Assembly: GCA_050014015.1 (NCBI GenBank)
Contig: JBEKEC010000006.1
Coordinates: forward strand, 1 to 64,000
Source: PALSA-1353 sp050014015
GTDB taxonomy: Bacteria; Planctomycetota; Phycisphaerae; Tepidisphaerales; Tepidisphaeraceae
Direction: 5' to 3'
Length of the DNA: 64,000 nt
Position 1 is the stretch's first letter, and each line of letters starts with the position of its first letter. Below, piece by piece: positions 9,138 to 18,675 of this stretch. A model generated the notes under the pieces. It ran no database searches. It saw only the letters and a program-made list of their open reading frames with translations, and was not told the origin of the DNA. Position numbers and translations under genes: made by a program.

Positions 9138-11205
9138 ACGTCGGATGCAACAACTCGTGGTGATAATGCTGTCGTGCGTGGCTAGCGCGGCGGCCTGGGG
9201 CGGCGCCACGTCCATGCCATCCAAGCCTCCCACCACGCTCCCCGTCGACACGGAGTTCGCCGAGCCGGAATCACAGACCCTTCCCTCCACGGCGCAGCCG
9301 AGCAAGGAATCGCCGGAATTGGAATTTTACACCGACCTGCCGGTGGTGGTCGTGGCGGCCGCCAAGCACGAGCAGGCCGTCGAGCAGGCGCCGGCGTCGG
9401 TCACCGTCGTCAGCGCCAGCGACATCGACCTCTTCGGCTATGAAAACCTTGCCGACGTCCTCCGCGATCAACGCAGCTTTTACCTGCAAACCGACGGACT
9501 GAATTGGTTTGTCGGCGTGCGAGGCTTTTCCCGCGCCGGGGAATGGAATTCCCGCGTCTCCGTGCTGGTTGATGACCGGCCAACCAACGAATTGATCTAC
9601 GGCCAGTCCCATCTGGATACCGATTTTGTGGTGCCGATGGAGGCGATCAAGCAGGTGGAGATCGTCCGCGGGCCGGGGTCGGCGATCTATGGAACCAATG
9701 CCGTCTTTGGCGTGATCAACGTCGTCACCAAGAACGGATCGGACGTCAACGGCGTCCAAACCACTCTCACCGGCGGAACCCAACAGACCGGGCAGGCCAA
9801 CGTGCTGATTGGTAAACTCGTCGATGGCTGGGACGTCCTGGCCGATTTCAACGTCTACAACACCGCTGGTGACAAGCACCAGAGTTTCCCCGGCGTCGAT
9901 TCCGCGACGGATAATTTCGGCAACATCGACGATTCGGCCCACCAAGCCGCCTACGAAGGATTCGTCAAAATCAAGAAAGGCGAATTCACCGCCGAAGTGG
10001 ATTCTGAAAACCGCCATAAAGACGACGAATTCGCCACCTACGACACTTCCTTCTTCGATCCGGGCTCGATGGATGAGCAACGTCAAAACGTCATGCTCCG
10101 CATCGACCACGAATTCGACGCCGACAAAAGTCTCCACGCCATGGCCTATTTCGGCCGCTACAGCTTCTTCCAGACGCTGCCCTATGCGACCGACGAGACG
10201 GGGTTCCCGACCTACACCTACACGCAAACGGCCAACGACGATTGGCTGGGACAGACCATCTATTACGACGACCAGCTAACCAAGAAATTGCGCGTCCTCG
10301 CCGGCGCGCAGGGAACTGAATCGCTCTACATCCGCCAGCAGGATTTTGAGTCGATCCCCGGCGCCGTGCCCAACATTCCCTCCAGCTATAGCGAAATCGC
10401 GTTGTTTGCCGAGGCGGAGTACCAGTTCAACGAACAACTGAACCTGACGGCCGGCGTGCGCGGGGACGACGTGCAGCGCCTGCCCACCAGCATCAGCCCG
10501 CGTCTGGCCGCCATTTACACCCCCGACAAACCGGATGCCTTCAAAGCCCTTTACGGCCGCGCGTTCCGCGATCCCAATTTGAACGAATTGGATTATTTCT
10601 CCCCCGGCTCCAATACGCCCAATCCCGGGCTCAAACCCGAAATCGTCGACACCTGTGAGTTGGTGTGGGAGCGGCAATACGTCGATGGCTGGAGCAGTTC
10701 ACTCGACGGCTATTACTGGGTACTGCACAACGCGATGGACGACGTGACATTGCCCGACGGTTCGTCGCAGACGCAGAACGTCGGCAGCACGACGGCCAAG
10801 GGGATCGAAGCAGAGATCGACCGCAGATGGGACAAGCGGGCGACGTTCCGCCTCTTCGGGACCTACACCTGGGCGGATAGCTACGAAGGCCTGCCCCCGC
10901 AGTCTCCCAAATGGATCCTTGGAACGGCTTTGGCAATGCCCATCTGGAAGCACGCGACGTTTCTGTCTCTTGAGCCGCAGATCGTCGGGCCGATGAAGAA
11001 TGCCAACGGCCAATTCACGCATACCAGCTATATCACCAACGTGGTTTTGACCAGTGACGACCTGATCAAAGGTTGGACTTTCCAGGCGGGCGTTTACAAC
11101 CTTTTTTCACGTGCCTCGCTGCTTCCCGGCGGGACCGAGCAAGTCCAGCCGTACCTGGATTATCCCGGCACGCAGTTTCGCCTGAGCCTCACCTGCCGGT
11201 TTTGA
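9130..11205 (+). CDS. TonB-dependent outer-membrane receptor
   Basis: This 691-residue protein has a signal peptide, a likely TonB box near DLPVVVVAA, a plug domain (SVTVVSASDIDLFGYENL, VEIVRGPGSAIYGTNAVFG) and a beta-barrel ending in the aromatic residue F (LSLTCRF). ATG 9130 overlaps the upstream kinase stop (9135-9137) by 8 nt, so the two are probably translationally coupled. The plug resembles vitamin B12/colicin-type receptors, but no ligand can be assigned. The coupling to a kinase and a binding protein suggests sensing, or regulated uptake, of the ligand that the binding protein recognises. No ExbB/ExbD/TonB genes are in the window. Confidence 0.92.
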   Translation: MRKRRMQQLVVIMLSCVASAAAWGGATSMPSKPPTTLPVDTEFAEPESQTLPSTAQPSKESPELEFYTDLPVVVVAAAKHEQAVEQAPASVTVVSASDIDLFGYENLADVLRDQRSFYLQTDGLNWFVGVRGFSRAGEWNSRVSVLVDDRPTNELIYGQSHLDTDFVVPMEAIKQVEIVRGPGSAIYGTNAVFGVINVVTKNGSDVNGVQTTLTGGTQQTGQANVLIGKLVDGWDVLADFNVYNTAGDKHQSFPGVDSATDNFGNIDDSAHQAAYEGFVKIKKGEFTAEVDSENRHKDDEFATYDTSFFDPGSMDEQRQNVMLRIDHEFDADKSLHAMAYFGRYSFFQTLPYATDETGFPTYTYTQTANDDWLGQTIYYDDQLTKKLRVLAGAQGTESLYIRQQDFESIPGAVPNIPSSYSEIALFAEAEYQFNEQLNLTAGVRGDDVQRLPTSISPRLAAIYTPDKPDAFKALYGRAFRDPNLNELDYFSPGSNTPNPGLKPEIVDTCELVWERQYVDGWSSSLDGYYWVLHNAMDDVTLPDGSSQTQNVGSTTAKGIEAEIDRRWDKRATFRLFGTYTWADSYEGLPPQSPKWILGTALAMPIWKHATFLSLEPQIVGPMKNANGQFTHTSYITNVVLTSDDLIKGWTFQAGVYNLFSRASLLPGGTEQVQPYLDYPGTQFRLSLTCRF

Positions 11206-13882
11206 TGAGATTGGTTTCGCGCTGTAGCCGCCATTTCAGGAGCGGGCGAAGGACCGTGAGCGTCGCCAGGTAGATGCAGGCGACCCCCAACGCCATGACC
11301 AGGCCGAGGCTCTTCAGACCCCGGTGTTGCGCCAGGAGCCAGAAAAATCCGAAGCTGCTCGAGGTGATGAACGCGCACAACAGCAGCGCGCGGTCGCTGA
11401 CGTCCCAGCGCCGCCAGGATCGGCGGGGATGCATCTTCGCTTCGAGGTATCGGTGCACCATGAAAACGCCGTACTCATGGCCGGCGCCGATCAGGATCGG
11501 CAATCCGAAGAAGTTGGCGAAATTCCAACTCGCGTCGAACAACCCCATCAGGGCGACCAGCATCGGCAAACCCATGCCCAGGACGCTGATGGCCGCCAGC
11601 GTCGGACCCAGCCGGCGAAAATCCAGCAGCACCAGCACGAAAATCAGCCCCAGGGCGTAGAGCGTGGAATGGAAAAACGCCGAATGAATCGCCTCCACCG
11701 TATGATGAACGTTGGATGCGATGCCCGTGACGTGGGGAGCCCCGGGCGTCTTGGCGACGGCGGCCTCGACCGCGCCCACGAACTCGTTGAGATTGGAGTC
11801 GTCCCAAAGGTCTTTGGCGGGATAAATGTACAGGGCATACTCGCCGTCATCGCTGAGGTAATGGCTCCGCAGTTGCCGGGGCACGGCGGCTAGGTCCAGC
11901 GATCCGGGTTGAAACCCGTCGATCAGCTCATGGACCTCCGCGACGAAGATTCGCTGCCAGTCCGACAATTGCCCCGCCGCCGCAGCGGCGCCGTCGCCGG
12001 ACAGATGATCCAGATCATCCGCGAACTGACGCAACACCCCGGCCGCGCCGGAATCCGTTTGCTGGAAAATCCCCGCCAAATCACGCGACTTTTTGGAAAT
12101 CGCGGCCAAATCGGCTGCGCCGACCGGGGTGGGGTTCGACCACTCGATGGACGGGACCTGCGCGGCGTGTTGCCTGAGCCAGGCCGCGTTGTCCTGGGTT
12201 TTCAGAATGCTGTCGGTCGAGGCGACAACCGGCAAACCGGCAACGGCGGCGCGGACCTGCCGAAGTTGATCCAGGTCTTTCGACAGCACCACCGAGACCC
12301 ACGTTTGCAGGGTGCGGACGAGCTTGACCGATGGCAGCTCCGGGACCTGGAGCTTGATCAGATCGGGATCGAAAGAAACGCGCGGCATGTAGCGGGTGCC
12401 CGCCAGCAGCAGAGCGCCCCAGACCGCCGGCAGCGCTAGCCACTTCGCTCCCGATTTTCGCATGGGCTTGTAGCGCTTGGAGACGTCCAAGGGCCTCAAC
12501 TTCGGCGGGAAGAGGGTCAACAGGGCGGGAAGCACGACGTATCCGGCCAGGAGGCACAGCAGCAATCCACCGCCGGCGATGATGCCCAGTTCGGCGGCGC
12601 CCTGGAAATCGGTGAAGACGGCGACGAAGAACGCCCCGGCGGCGCCGAGGCAGGCGGTGTTGATGGGCGGGCCGACGTGCTTGAACACCCGGACCCAGAC
12701 GGCATCGGCTCGCTCGTATCGCCGCGCTTCCAGCCGATAGCGCGACAGAATCTGCACCAGATAATCCATCCCGATGCCGATGAGCGCGATGAGAAAAACC
12801 AGGGACAGGAGATTGAGCTGTCCGATGGTTGCCGTCGCCCAGCCGAAGGTCCAGGCGATGCCGACCCCCAGCGCGATTTCCGCCGCCAACGCCAGCCAGA
12901 TCGAGCGCCACATCACAACCATGCCGATGAACACCACGATCAGCGCGATGATTTCCGCATGGTGGGTATCCTGGTTGGTGGTGCGCATCTCCTCCGCTTC
13001 CAGCGCGGGCCGGCCCGTGATTCCGATCTGAAATTCCGGAAAATCCTTCCCGGCGTCGATGGCGGCGTCGCGGATGGCGTAAACGGTGCGGCTGACGCTG
13101 GTGAGCGAATTAAATTCGCGCTGGGGGAAGACCTGGACGAGAATTCGATAATGTGAGTGGTCGGTTTCGTCGCGGACGTAGGAATAGCCCAACTCCAACG
13201 GATTGGCCGCCATGATGGCGCGGAAATCGGTGACCCCGTCGCCGACGCTCAGCTTTTTGCCCGGCTGACGGATGGCCTGGTCCCATGAATCGGCAAGATG
13301 AGCGATGAAGTTCGCGGTCTGGTCATCCGCCTTCAAGGCGGCGCCGGATAGCGAGCGCTCGATGGGAGTTGAGCCCAACGCGGAGGTAATCGGGTTGGGC
13401 TTGGCTCCCCAGATCGCCGCCAGTCGTCCCAGCTCTTGCACTTCGGCGAAGCTCTGCGGCAGTTTCCTGGGATCTTCAAACAGGATCGCCTGCTTTCCAA
13501 GCTGCTCCAGGGGGATCCGGCAATAGGCGTCGATGACCTGGGGCATTCCCCTCAGCCGCTCGGTGACGTGATCGGCGGCGGCGGTCCACCGCGCGATCGG
13601 CACGTTGGCGCCAGGGGCGGAGGCAAAGCCTACCGCATCGCGCGGTTCGATCACGATGTAAACCGCTTCGTTCTCCCGGAAATGACTGATGAACTGAAGA
13701 TAATCGTGGAAGAACCAGGGCTTGGACGAGAAAAGCTGGTTCTGGTCCGTCGAGACCGTCAACCACCCGATCGCCGCCCCGGCGCTCACCGCTGCCGTCA
13801 GGAAGACCACCGCCAACGTGGCCCAGGGATGAGAGACGATGGCGAGGACCGCGATGAGAATCCGGCGATAAAGGAAATCCAT
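11189..13882 (-). CDS. hpnN: Hopanoid-associated RND/MMPL transporter, HpnN-type
   Basis: This 897-residue protein has the RND/MMPL layout: TM1 at about 15-40, a periplasmic domain, a transmembrane cluster at about 310-435, a further TM near 470, a second periplasmic domain and a C-terminal TM cluster at about 705-830. HpnN proteins move hopanoids to the outer membrane. The assignment rests on family architecture together with the aminotransferase, cyclase, hpnH and hpnG genes close by. Only one nucleotide separates its ATG (13882) from the upstream aminotransferase stop (13884-13886), so the two are probably co-translated. Its 3' end overlaps the convergent TonB receptor by 17 nt. Confidence 0.85.
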   Translation of the reverse strand: MDFLYRRILIAVLAIVSHPWATLAVVFLTAAVSAGAAIGWLTVSTDQNQLFSSKPWFFHDYLQFISHFRENEAVYIVIEPRDAVGFASAPGANVPIARWTAAADHVTERLRGMPQVIDAYCRIPLEQLGKQAILFEDPRKLPQSFAEVQELGRLAAIWGAKPNPITSALGSTPIERSLSGAALKADDQTANFIAHLADSWDQAIRQPGKKLSVGDGVTDFRAIMAANPLELGYSYVRDETDHSHYRILVQVFPQREFNSLTSVSRTVYAIRDAAIDAGKDFPEFQIGITGRPALEAEEMRTTNQDTHHAEIIALIVVFIGMVVMWRSIWLALAAEIALGVGIAWTFGWATATIGQLNLLSLVFLIALIGIGMDYLVQILSRYRLEARRYERADAVWVRVFKHVGPPINTACLGAAGAFFVAVFTDFQGAAELGIIAGGGLLLCLLAGYVVLPALLTLFPPKLRPLDVSKRYKPMRKSGAKWLALPAVWGALLLAGTRYMPRVSFDPDLIKLQVPELPSVKLVRTLQTWVSVVLSKDLDQLRQVRAAVAGLPVVASTDSILKTQDNAAWLRQHAAQVPSIEWSNPTPVGAADLAAISKKSRDLAGIFQQTDSGAAGVLRQFADDLDHLSGDGAAAAAGQLSDWQRIFVAEVHELIDGFQPGSLDLAAVPRQLRSHYLSDDGEYALYIYPAKDLWDDSNLNEFVGAVEAAVAKTPGAPHVTGIASNVHHTVEAIHSAFFHSTLYALGLIFVLVLLDFRRLGPTLAAISVLGMGLPMLVALMGLFDASWNFANFFGLPILIGAGHEYGVFMVHRYLEAKMHPRRSWRRWDVSDRALLLCAFITSSSFGFFWLLAQHRGLKSLGLVMALGVACIYLATLTVLRPLLKWRLQRETNLIKTGR

Positions 13883-13883
13883 G

Positions 13884-15269
13884 TCAGGCGAGCATGGCGC
13901 GTTTGGCCAACCCGGAAACCGTGTCCCAGGCCGCGCCCGGGATGCGCTGAACGTCGACCAGCACGTCGTCGATCGCCGTCAGGAACCAGTCCATGTCCTC
14001 TTTGGTGGCGATCATCGGCGGAAGGAATTTGATCACCTCCGTGTGATATCCCGCGACCTGGGTGAGGACCCGATGCCGATCCATCAGGGGGATGATAATC
14101 ATCTGTCCGAAGACCCCGAAGTTCAGCTTGTGAAGCATGTCCCAAGCCATCTTGAGCTTCAGCGACGATTGCGGGCGGGCAAAATCCAGGCCGAACATCA
14201 ATCCCTTGCCGCGAACGTCCGAGACGAACGGGCAGGCCTCGGCAATGGGGCGCAGCTTCTCCATGACGTAATCCCCCATGGCGGCGGCGTTTTCGACGAG
14301 GTGGTCCTCCTCGATGACGTGAAGGCTCGCCAGGGCCGCGGCCATGGCCATGTCGTTCTGCCCGAACGTGTTGGAATGGACGACGCACCGCTCCATGGAA
14401 CTGAAGACGCTGTCCATGATCCTCGGCGTGGTGATGACCGCTCCCACCGGCACGTATCCGCCGGACAGGGCCTTGGCACAACAGATGATGTCCGGCTCCA
14501 CGTCCGGCCAGTGCTGGAAGGCAAACCATTTGCCGGTCCGGCCCAGGCCGCATTGCACCTCGTCGGCGATCAGCAGGCTGCCGTATTTATGGCATAGCCG
14601 CTGCGCCTCGATCAGGAAATCATCCGAGGCCACCTCGCAGCTCTTGCCTTGCACGGCCTCGACGATGAAGGCGGCCGCCCGGCGGCTGCTCAGCTCTCTT
14701 TCCAGGGCCGGCAAATCGTTGAAGGGGATTTTCCGCCCGCCGGGGATCATTTCTCCGAACTGTTCGCGGAAAAATTGATCGCCGTTGACCGAGAGCGATC
14801 CGAGCGTCAACCCGTGGAACGCATGGTCGCAAAAGATAACGTTCTGCCGTCCGGTGGCGCAGCGGGCGAATTTCAGGGCGCCCTCGACCGCTTCCGTCCC
14901 GCTGTTGGTGAAAAACACCCGCGACAGGCCGTCCGGAACGTGCCGAACCAGCGCCTGCGCCGCCAGGCCCGAAAGGATGCTGCAATCCATGCGCACCAGA
15001 TTGGGGCGGTCCATTTCGAGCAGTTGCTTCAGGACTGATTTGATCTTGGGATGGTTTCGCCCCAGGGCGAAGACGCCCCAACCGGTGAGAAGATCGAGAT
15101 ATTTGTTTCCGTCTTCATCCCACAGATAACACCCCTCGCCCCGGACGTAGCGCTTCTCGAAGTTGATGGCCCGCAACATCTTCACAAATGCGGGATTGAG
15201 ATGCCGCTGATGCAGATCGAACGCTTGACCGTCAAACTGCTCCAGCCATGCGGCAAAGTCAATATCCAT
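13884..15269 (-). CDS. hpnO: Class III PLP aminotransferase, HpnO-like (aminobacteriohopanetriol)
   Basis: This 461-residue fold-type I aminotransferase has SGTEAVEGALKFAR near 123-136, D236 in LLIADEVQCGLGRTG and the PLP lysine K266 in CCAKALSGGYVPVG. By position next to an HpnN-type transporter and squalene-hopene cyclase it is best read as HpnO, which aminates the ribosyl-derived side chain to give 35-aminobacteriohopanetriol. Ornithine- or acetylornithine-type aminotransferases are the alternative; the fold alone does not decide. It is divergent from the cyclase gene across a 131-nt gap that probably holds both promoters. Confidence 0.75.
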   Translation of the reverse strand: MDIDFAAWLEQFDGQAFDLHQRHLNPAFVKMLRAINFEKRYVRGEGCYLWDEDGNKYLDLLTGWGVFALGRNHPKIKSVLKQLLEMDRPNLVRMDCSILSGLAAQALVRHVPDGLSRVFFTNSGTEAVEGALKFARCATGRQNVIFCDHAFHGLTLGSLSVNGDQFFREQFGEMIPGGRKIPFNDLPALERELSSRRAAAFIVEAVQGKSCEVASDDFLIEAQRLCHKYGSLLIADEVQCGLGRTGKWFAFQHWPDVEPDIICCAKALSGGYVPVGAVITTPRIMDSVFSSMERCVVHSNTFGQNDMAMAAALASLHVIEEDHLVENAAAMGDYVMEKLRPIAEACPFVSDVRGKGLMFGLDFARPQSSLKLKMAWDMLHKLNFGVFGQMIIIPLMDRHRVLTQVAGYHTEVIKFLPPMIATKEDMDWFLTAIDDVLVDVQRIPGAAWDTVSGLAKRAMLA

Positions 15270-15400
15270 GATTCAGACGTATCCTTACTGAATCGGTCGA
15301 TCATACCGGCAAAGCGGGCGGATAGCCATTGGAGGGGATTTAGGATAATCTACGTATTATGGTGGCAATCACCCACCGCACTCGTACCAGGTTTCGATGA

Positions 15401-17398
15401 ATGATAGACCCTTGTCCCCCGGCGGCGCGGCGAGTAATTTTCCCCCGCGTGAACGTGTCGCTGAATCTTTCAGCCCCCCCGCCTCCACCGCAAGCTCAGG
15501 CCCAACCGTCAGATCGGCTGGAAATCGCCTGGCAAAACGCCAGGGATGCGCTGCTTCGATTGCAAAACCCCAAGGGATATTGGGTCGGTGAACTCCAGGG
15601 CGACAGCATACTCGAGTCGGAATACCTATTGCTCAAGTTCATCCTTGGCCATGAAACTGACCCGGACCTTCCCAAGATCGCCAACTATTTGCGTGGCCTG
15701 CAAAATCCCCAGGGGGGCTGGAGCCTGTTTCCCGGCGGTCCGTCCGACCTGTCCGCCACCGCCAAGGCGTATTACGCGCTGAAGCTCATGGGCGACGATC
15801 CCCGCGCCGCCCACCTGGCTGGCGCCCGCCAAGTCGTCTTGTCCATGGGGGGCGCGGAAAAGTGCAATAGTTACAGCAGGTTTTTCTTCGCCGCCCTCGG
15901 CCAGATCAGTTACGACGCCTGCCCCAGCATCCCGCCGGAGATCGTGTTTGTCCCCAATTGGTTTTATTTCAGTATTTATCACGTGGCGGCTTGGACGCGA
16001 ACCATGATCCTGCCGCTGTCGCTGGTGACGACGTTGCGATACACCCGGCCCATGCCCGAGTCGAAGGGGATCGCCGAGTTGTACCTCGACCATGCCGCCG
16101 CCAATCGCATCGCCAAGCCGCGGCCGAACTTTCCACGATCCTGGCGCGATTGGTTTCTCCGCGCCGATCAATTCCTCAAGATGTACGACCAATTCCCCAT
16201 CGCCGGCCTGCGCGCCAGCGCCATCAAGGCGGCGGAAAAATGGCTGCTCGATCGCATGGAAAACTCCGACGGCCTGGGCGCGATCTTTCCCCCGATGGTT
16301 TACATGCTGGTTGTTTTCCGCACGTTGGGATACCCGGATGACGATCCGCGCGTCGTCAAGGCGCACAAGGATTTGCGGGACTTTTACATCGAGGAAGGCG
16401 ACACGATCCGCCTTCAGCCGTGCGTCTCGCCGGTGTGGGATACCAGCCTGGCCATGCACGCGCTGGCCGAGGCGGGGCTTAGCCCCGAATCCGAACCGGC
16501 GCGCCGAGGCATCGCCTGGCTTCTGGAAAAGGAATGCCGGGTCGCGGCGGATTGGCAGAAGAATTGCCCGCCCGTCGAGCCGTCCGGATGGTTCTTCGAA
16601 TTCTCCAATCCGCATTACCCCGACGTGGACGACACGGCGATCGTGCTGGCGACGCTCAGCCAACTCGGCGGCGACGCCGCCCGCCACGCCAAGGCCCGCG
16701 GCCTCAAATGGCTGCTCAACATGCAAAACGCCGACGGCGGCTGGGCCGCCTTCGACCGCACCCGCGATCGCCGAATCCTCGAACAAATCCCCTTCTCCGA
16801 CCACAACGCCATGCAGGACCCTAGCTGCCCCGACATCGCCGGACGCGTCTTGGAAGGACTGGGACATTGCGGAATCCGCCTGGATCATCCCGCCGTCGCC
16901 CCGGCCATCTCGTTCATCCGAAAGCATCAAGACCCCTGCGGCGCCTGGTGGGGCCGATGGGGCGTCAATTACGTCTACGGGACCTGGCAGGTGTTGACCG
17001 GCCTGCGGGCCATCGGCGAGGACATGACCAAGCCCTACGTCCAACGCGCCGCCGACTGGCTGCGGAGCGTGCAAAAACCGGATGGCAGCTTCGGCGAAAC
17101 CTGCCTGAGCTATCACGACACGTCGCTCAAGGGCCAGGGCCAAAGCACCGCGTCGCAGACCGCCTGGGGCGCCATGGGCCTGCTGGCCGCCGCCGGGCCA
17201 AACGATCCCGCCGCGCGAAGGGCCATCGACTGGCTCGTCGAACGTCAATCCCCCGACGGCAACTGGGAGGAGAATTTCTATACCGGAACAGGCTTTCCAA
17301 AAGTCTTTTACCTCAAGTACCATCTCTATCGCCTCTACTTTCCGTTGACCGCGCTGTCGCGCTATCGCCGAATGCTCGCTGCGCAGCGGGCCGGTTGA
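15401..17398 (+). CDS. shc: Squalene-hopene cyclase
   Basis: This 665-residue protein cyclises squalene to hopene, the committed hopanoid step, at the membrane face. The catalytic DXDD is visible as D408-V-D410-D411 (YPDVDDTA). QW-type repeats are present (LQNPKGYWVGEL, GLQNPQGGWSLF, NMQNADGGWAAF, VQKPDGSFGE, RQSPDGNWEE). Length fits the bacterial family (about 630-720). ATG 15401 is chosen; an in-frame GTG at 15449 would remove 16 residues that look unstructured and is equally possible. The next gene begins 35 nt downstream on the same strand. Confidence 0.95.
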   Translation: MIDPCPPAARRVIFPRVNVSLNLSAPPPPPQAQAQPSDRLEIAWQNARDALLRLQNPKGYWVGELQGDSILESEYLLLKFILGHETDPDLPKIANYLRGLQNPQGGWSLFPGGPSDLSATAKAYYALKLMGDDPRAAHLAGARQVVLSMGGAEKCNSYSRFFFAALGQISYDACPSIPPEIVFVPNWFYFSIYHVAAWTRTMILPLSLVTTLRYTRPMPESKGIAELYLDHAAANRIAKPRPNFPRSWRDWFLRADQFLKMYDQFPIAGLRASAIKAAEKWLLDRMENSDGLGAIFPPMVYMLVVFRTLGYPDDDPRVVKAHKDLRDFYIEEGDTIRLQPCVSPVWDTSLAMHALAEAGLSPESEPARRGIAWLLEKECRVAADWQKNCPPVEPSGWFFEFSNPHYPDVDDTAIVLATLSQLGGDAARHAKARGLKWLLNMQNADGGWAAFDRTRDRRILEQIPFSDHNAMQDPSCPDIAGRVLEGLGHCGIRLDHPAVAPAISFIRKHQDPCGAWWGRWGVNYVYGTWQVLTGLRAIGEDMTKPYVQRAADWLRSVQKPDGSFGETCLSYHDTSLKGQGQSTASQTAWGAMGLLAAAGPNDPAARRAIDWLVERQSPDGNWEENFYTGTGFPKVFYLKYHLYRLYFPLTALSRYRRMLAAQRAG

Positions 17399-17433
17399 TC
17401 GGCGCGCCTCGCCTGGGTTGGAGGAAGCCCCAC

Positions 17434-18654
17434 ATGTTCACGATGCGAAACCCCTGGATCGCGTTGACTTCGATCGTTCTGATGACGGCCCCAAGCCTCG
17501 TTTTGGCCGATAGCTTCTTCAACGTCACCGCCGTCGGATCGGGAGGCACGACCGTTTCCAACTCCGGCGGGAACATCCTCAAGCTGACCGATAACCTGAT
17601 CAGCCTCAACGGAAACTTCTTCCCCCTGCTCGGTCAGAACGTCCTGTCGTCGGTGAGTTGGGGCGGCGTGCCCAACGCGGTCATCCTCACCGAAAATTCG
17701 ACCCAGACCGAGGCGACGCTCATCTTCCCTTCCACCGGCTTCGCCAGGACCTTCGTTGGAACCAGCGCTTCCAATCTGCAACACCAAATCCACGATTTCA
17801 TCCAGCAGGACGGCGAACGCGCCTACGCCCAATTCCTGCAATCGATGAACCAGCTTTCGGCGGTCGCGTCGCTGGACGGCAATCCGCAGGCTTCCACGGC
17901 CCTGATCTCCAACGACGTCTTCTCCCGCTTCGGAATCGAAAACCAGCAGCCCACGCAAACCCGCTCGCAATCCGGCGGGGCATATTTCGGAATATCGGCC
18001 ACCGGCGGCGAAACCCGGGCCGACAATCTCAACGGAAACTGGGTCGATCTGAACTTCGACACCGGGGCGCGCTTCGGCAGCAACCTGGCCCTCGATTTCG
18101 GAACCACCCTCGCCTACCGCCAGGTCGGCCGCAGCGCCGCCTACACCGTCGCCGAGGAACTGGCACTTCCCGTCACCCTCATCAACAACCACGGCAACGG
18201 AATCAGTTGGCAGGTCGCGCCCTGGGCCTTCGCCGGCCTCTCCGCCAGTTACGACCAGGCCGCCGGCGGCGTCCTCATCGGCGGCGGCGGAACCAGCAGC
18301 CTCGCCCTCCATCTCGGCGGGTTCACCCTCACCCTCGGCGATCAGATCAGCTACACCGGCGATTGTTCCGTCACCGTTGACGGATATGGATTCGACACCG
18401 ACATCGATCAATGGATTCTGATGAACGGACTCGATGCCAGATACCAGTTCCCCGGCACCCCGATCTTCGTGGATGGCAGCATCGCATACGACAATTTCCT
18501 CCGCAAAGCCGCCATCCCAAACTATTGGGCCCCCTCGCTAGGCATCGGCATCGCCTTCGGCCCGAATTCCAGCCTGAGAATCAGCTACGACGGCGACTTC
18601 GCCAAAGGCTACAACGACAGCGGCGGAGACATCTCGCTGGTGTTCACGTATTAG
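17434..18654 (+). CDS. Secreted outer-membrane beta-barrel (autotransporter-barrel-like) protein
   Basis: The start at ATG 17434 is supported by a GGAGGA ribosome-binding site about 9 nt upstream and by the signal peptide that follows (IALTSIVLMTAPSLVLA). The protein has 406 residues. The C-terminal half alternates polar and hydrophobic residues in short beta strands and ends in VFTY, a terminal aromatic residue typical of outer-membrane barrels. A DNALMQ-type spacer region around 110-150 resembles autotransporter linkers. It lies 35 nt after squalene-hopene cyclase, so co-transcription is likely. Function is unknown; a link to hopanoid-containing outer membranes is inference. Confidence 0.6.
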   Translation: MFTMRNPWIALTSIVLMTAPSLVLADSFFNVTAVGSGGTTVSNSGGNILKLTDNLISLNGNFFPLLGQNVLSSVSWGGVPNAVILTENSTQTEATLIFPSTGFARTFVGTSASNLQHQIHDFIQQDGERAYAQFLQSMNQLSAVASLDGNPQASTALISNDVFSRFGIENQQPTQTRSQSGGAYFGISATGGETRADNLNGNWVDLNFDTGARFGSNLALDFGTTLAYRQVGRSAAYTVAEELALPVTLINNHGNGISWQVAPWAFAGLSASYDQAAGGVLIGGGGTSSLALHLGGFTLTLGDQISYTGDCSVTVDGYGFDTDIDQWILMNGLDARYQFPGTPIFVDGSIAYDNFLRKAAIPNYWAPSLGIGIAFGPNSSLRISYDGDFAKGYNDSGGDISLVFTY

Positions 18655-18675
18655 GAGCGAGTGCCGGCAGTAGTG

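Noticed and set aside
15626..17323. A 565-residue minus-strand ORF
   Set aside because: It is antisense to squalene-hopene cyclase and has shadow composition.
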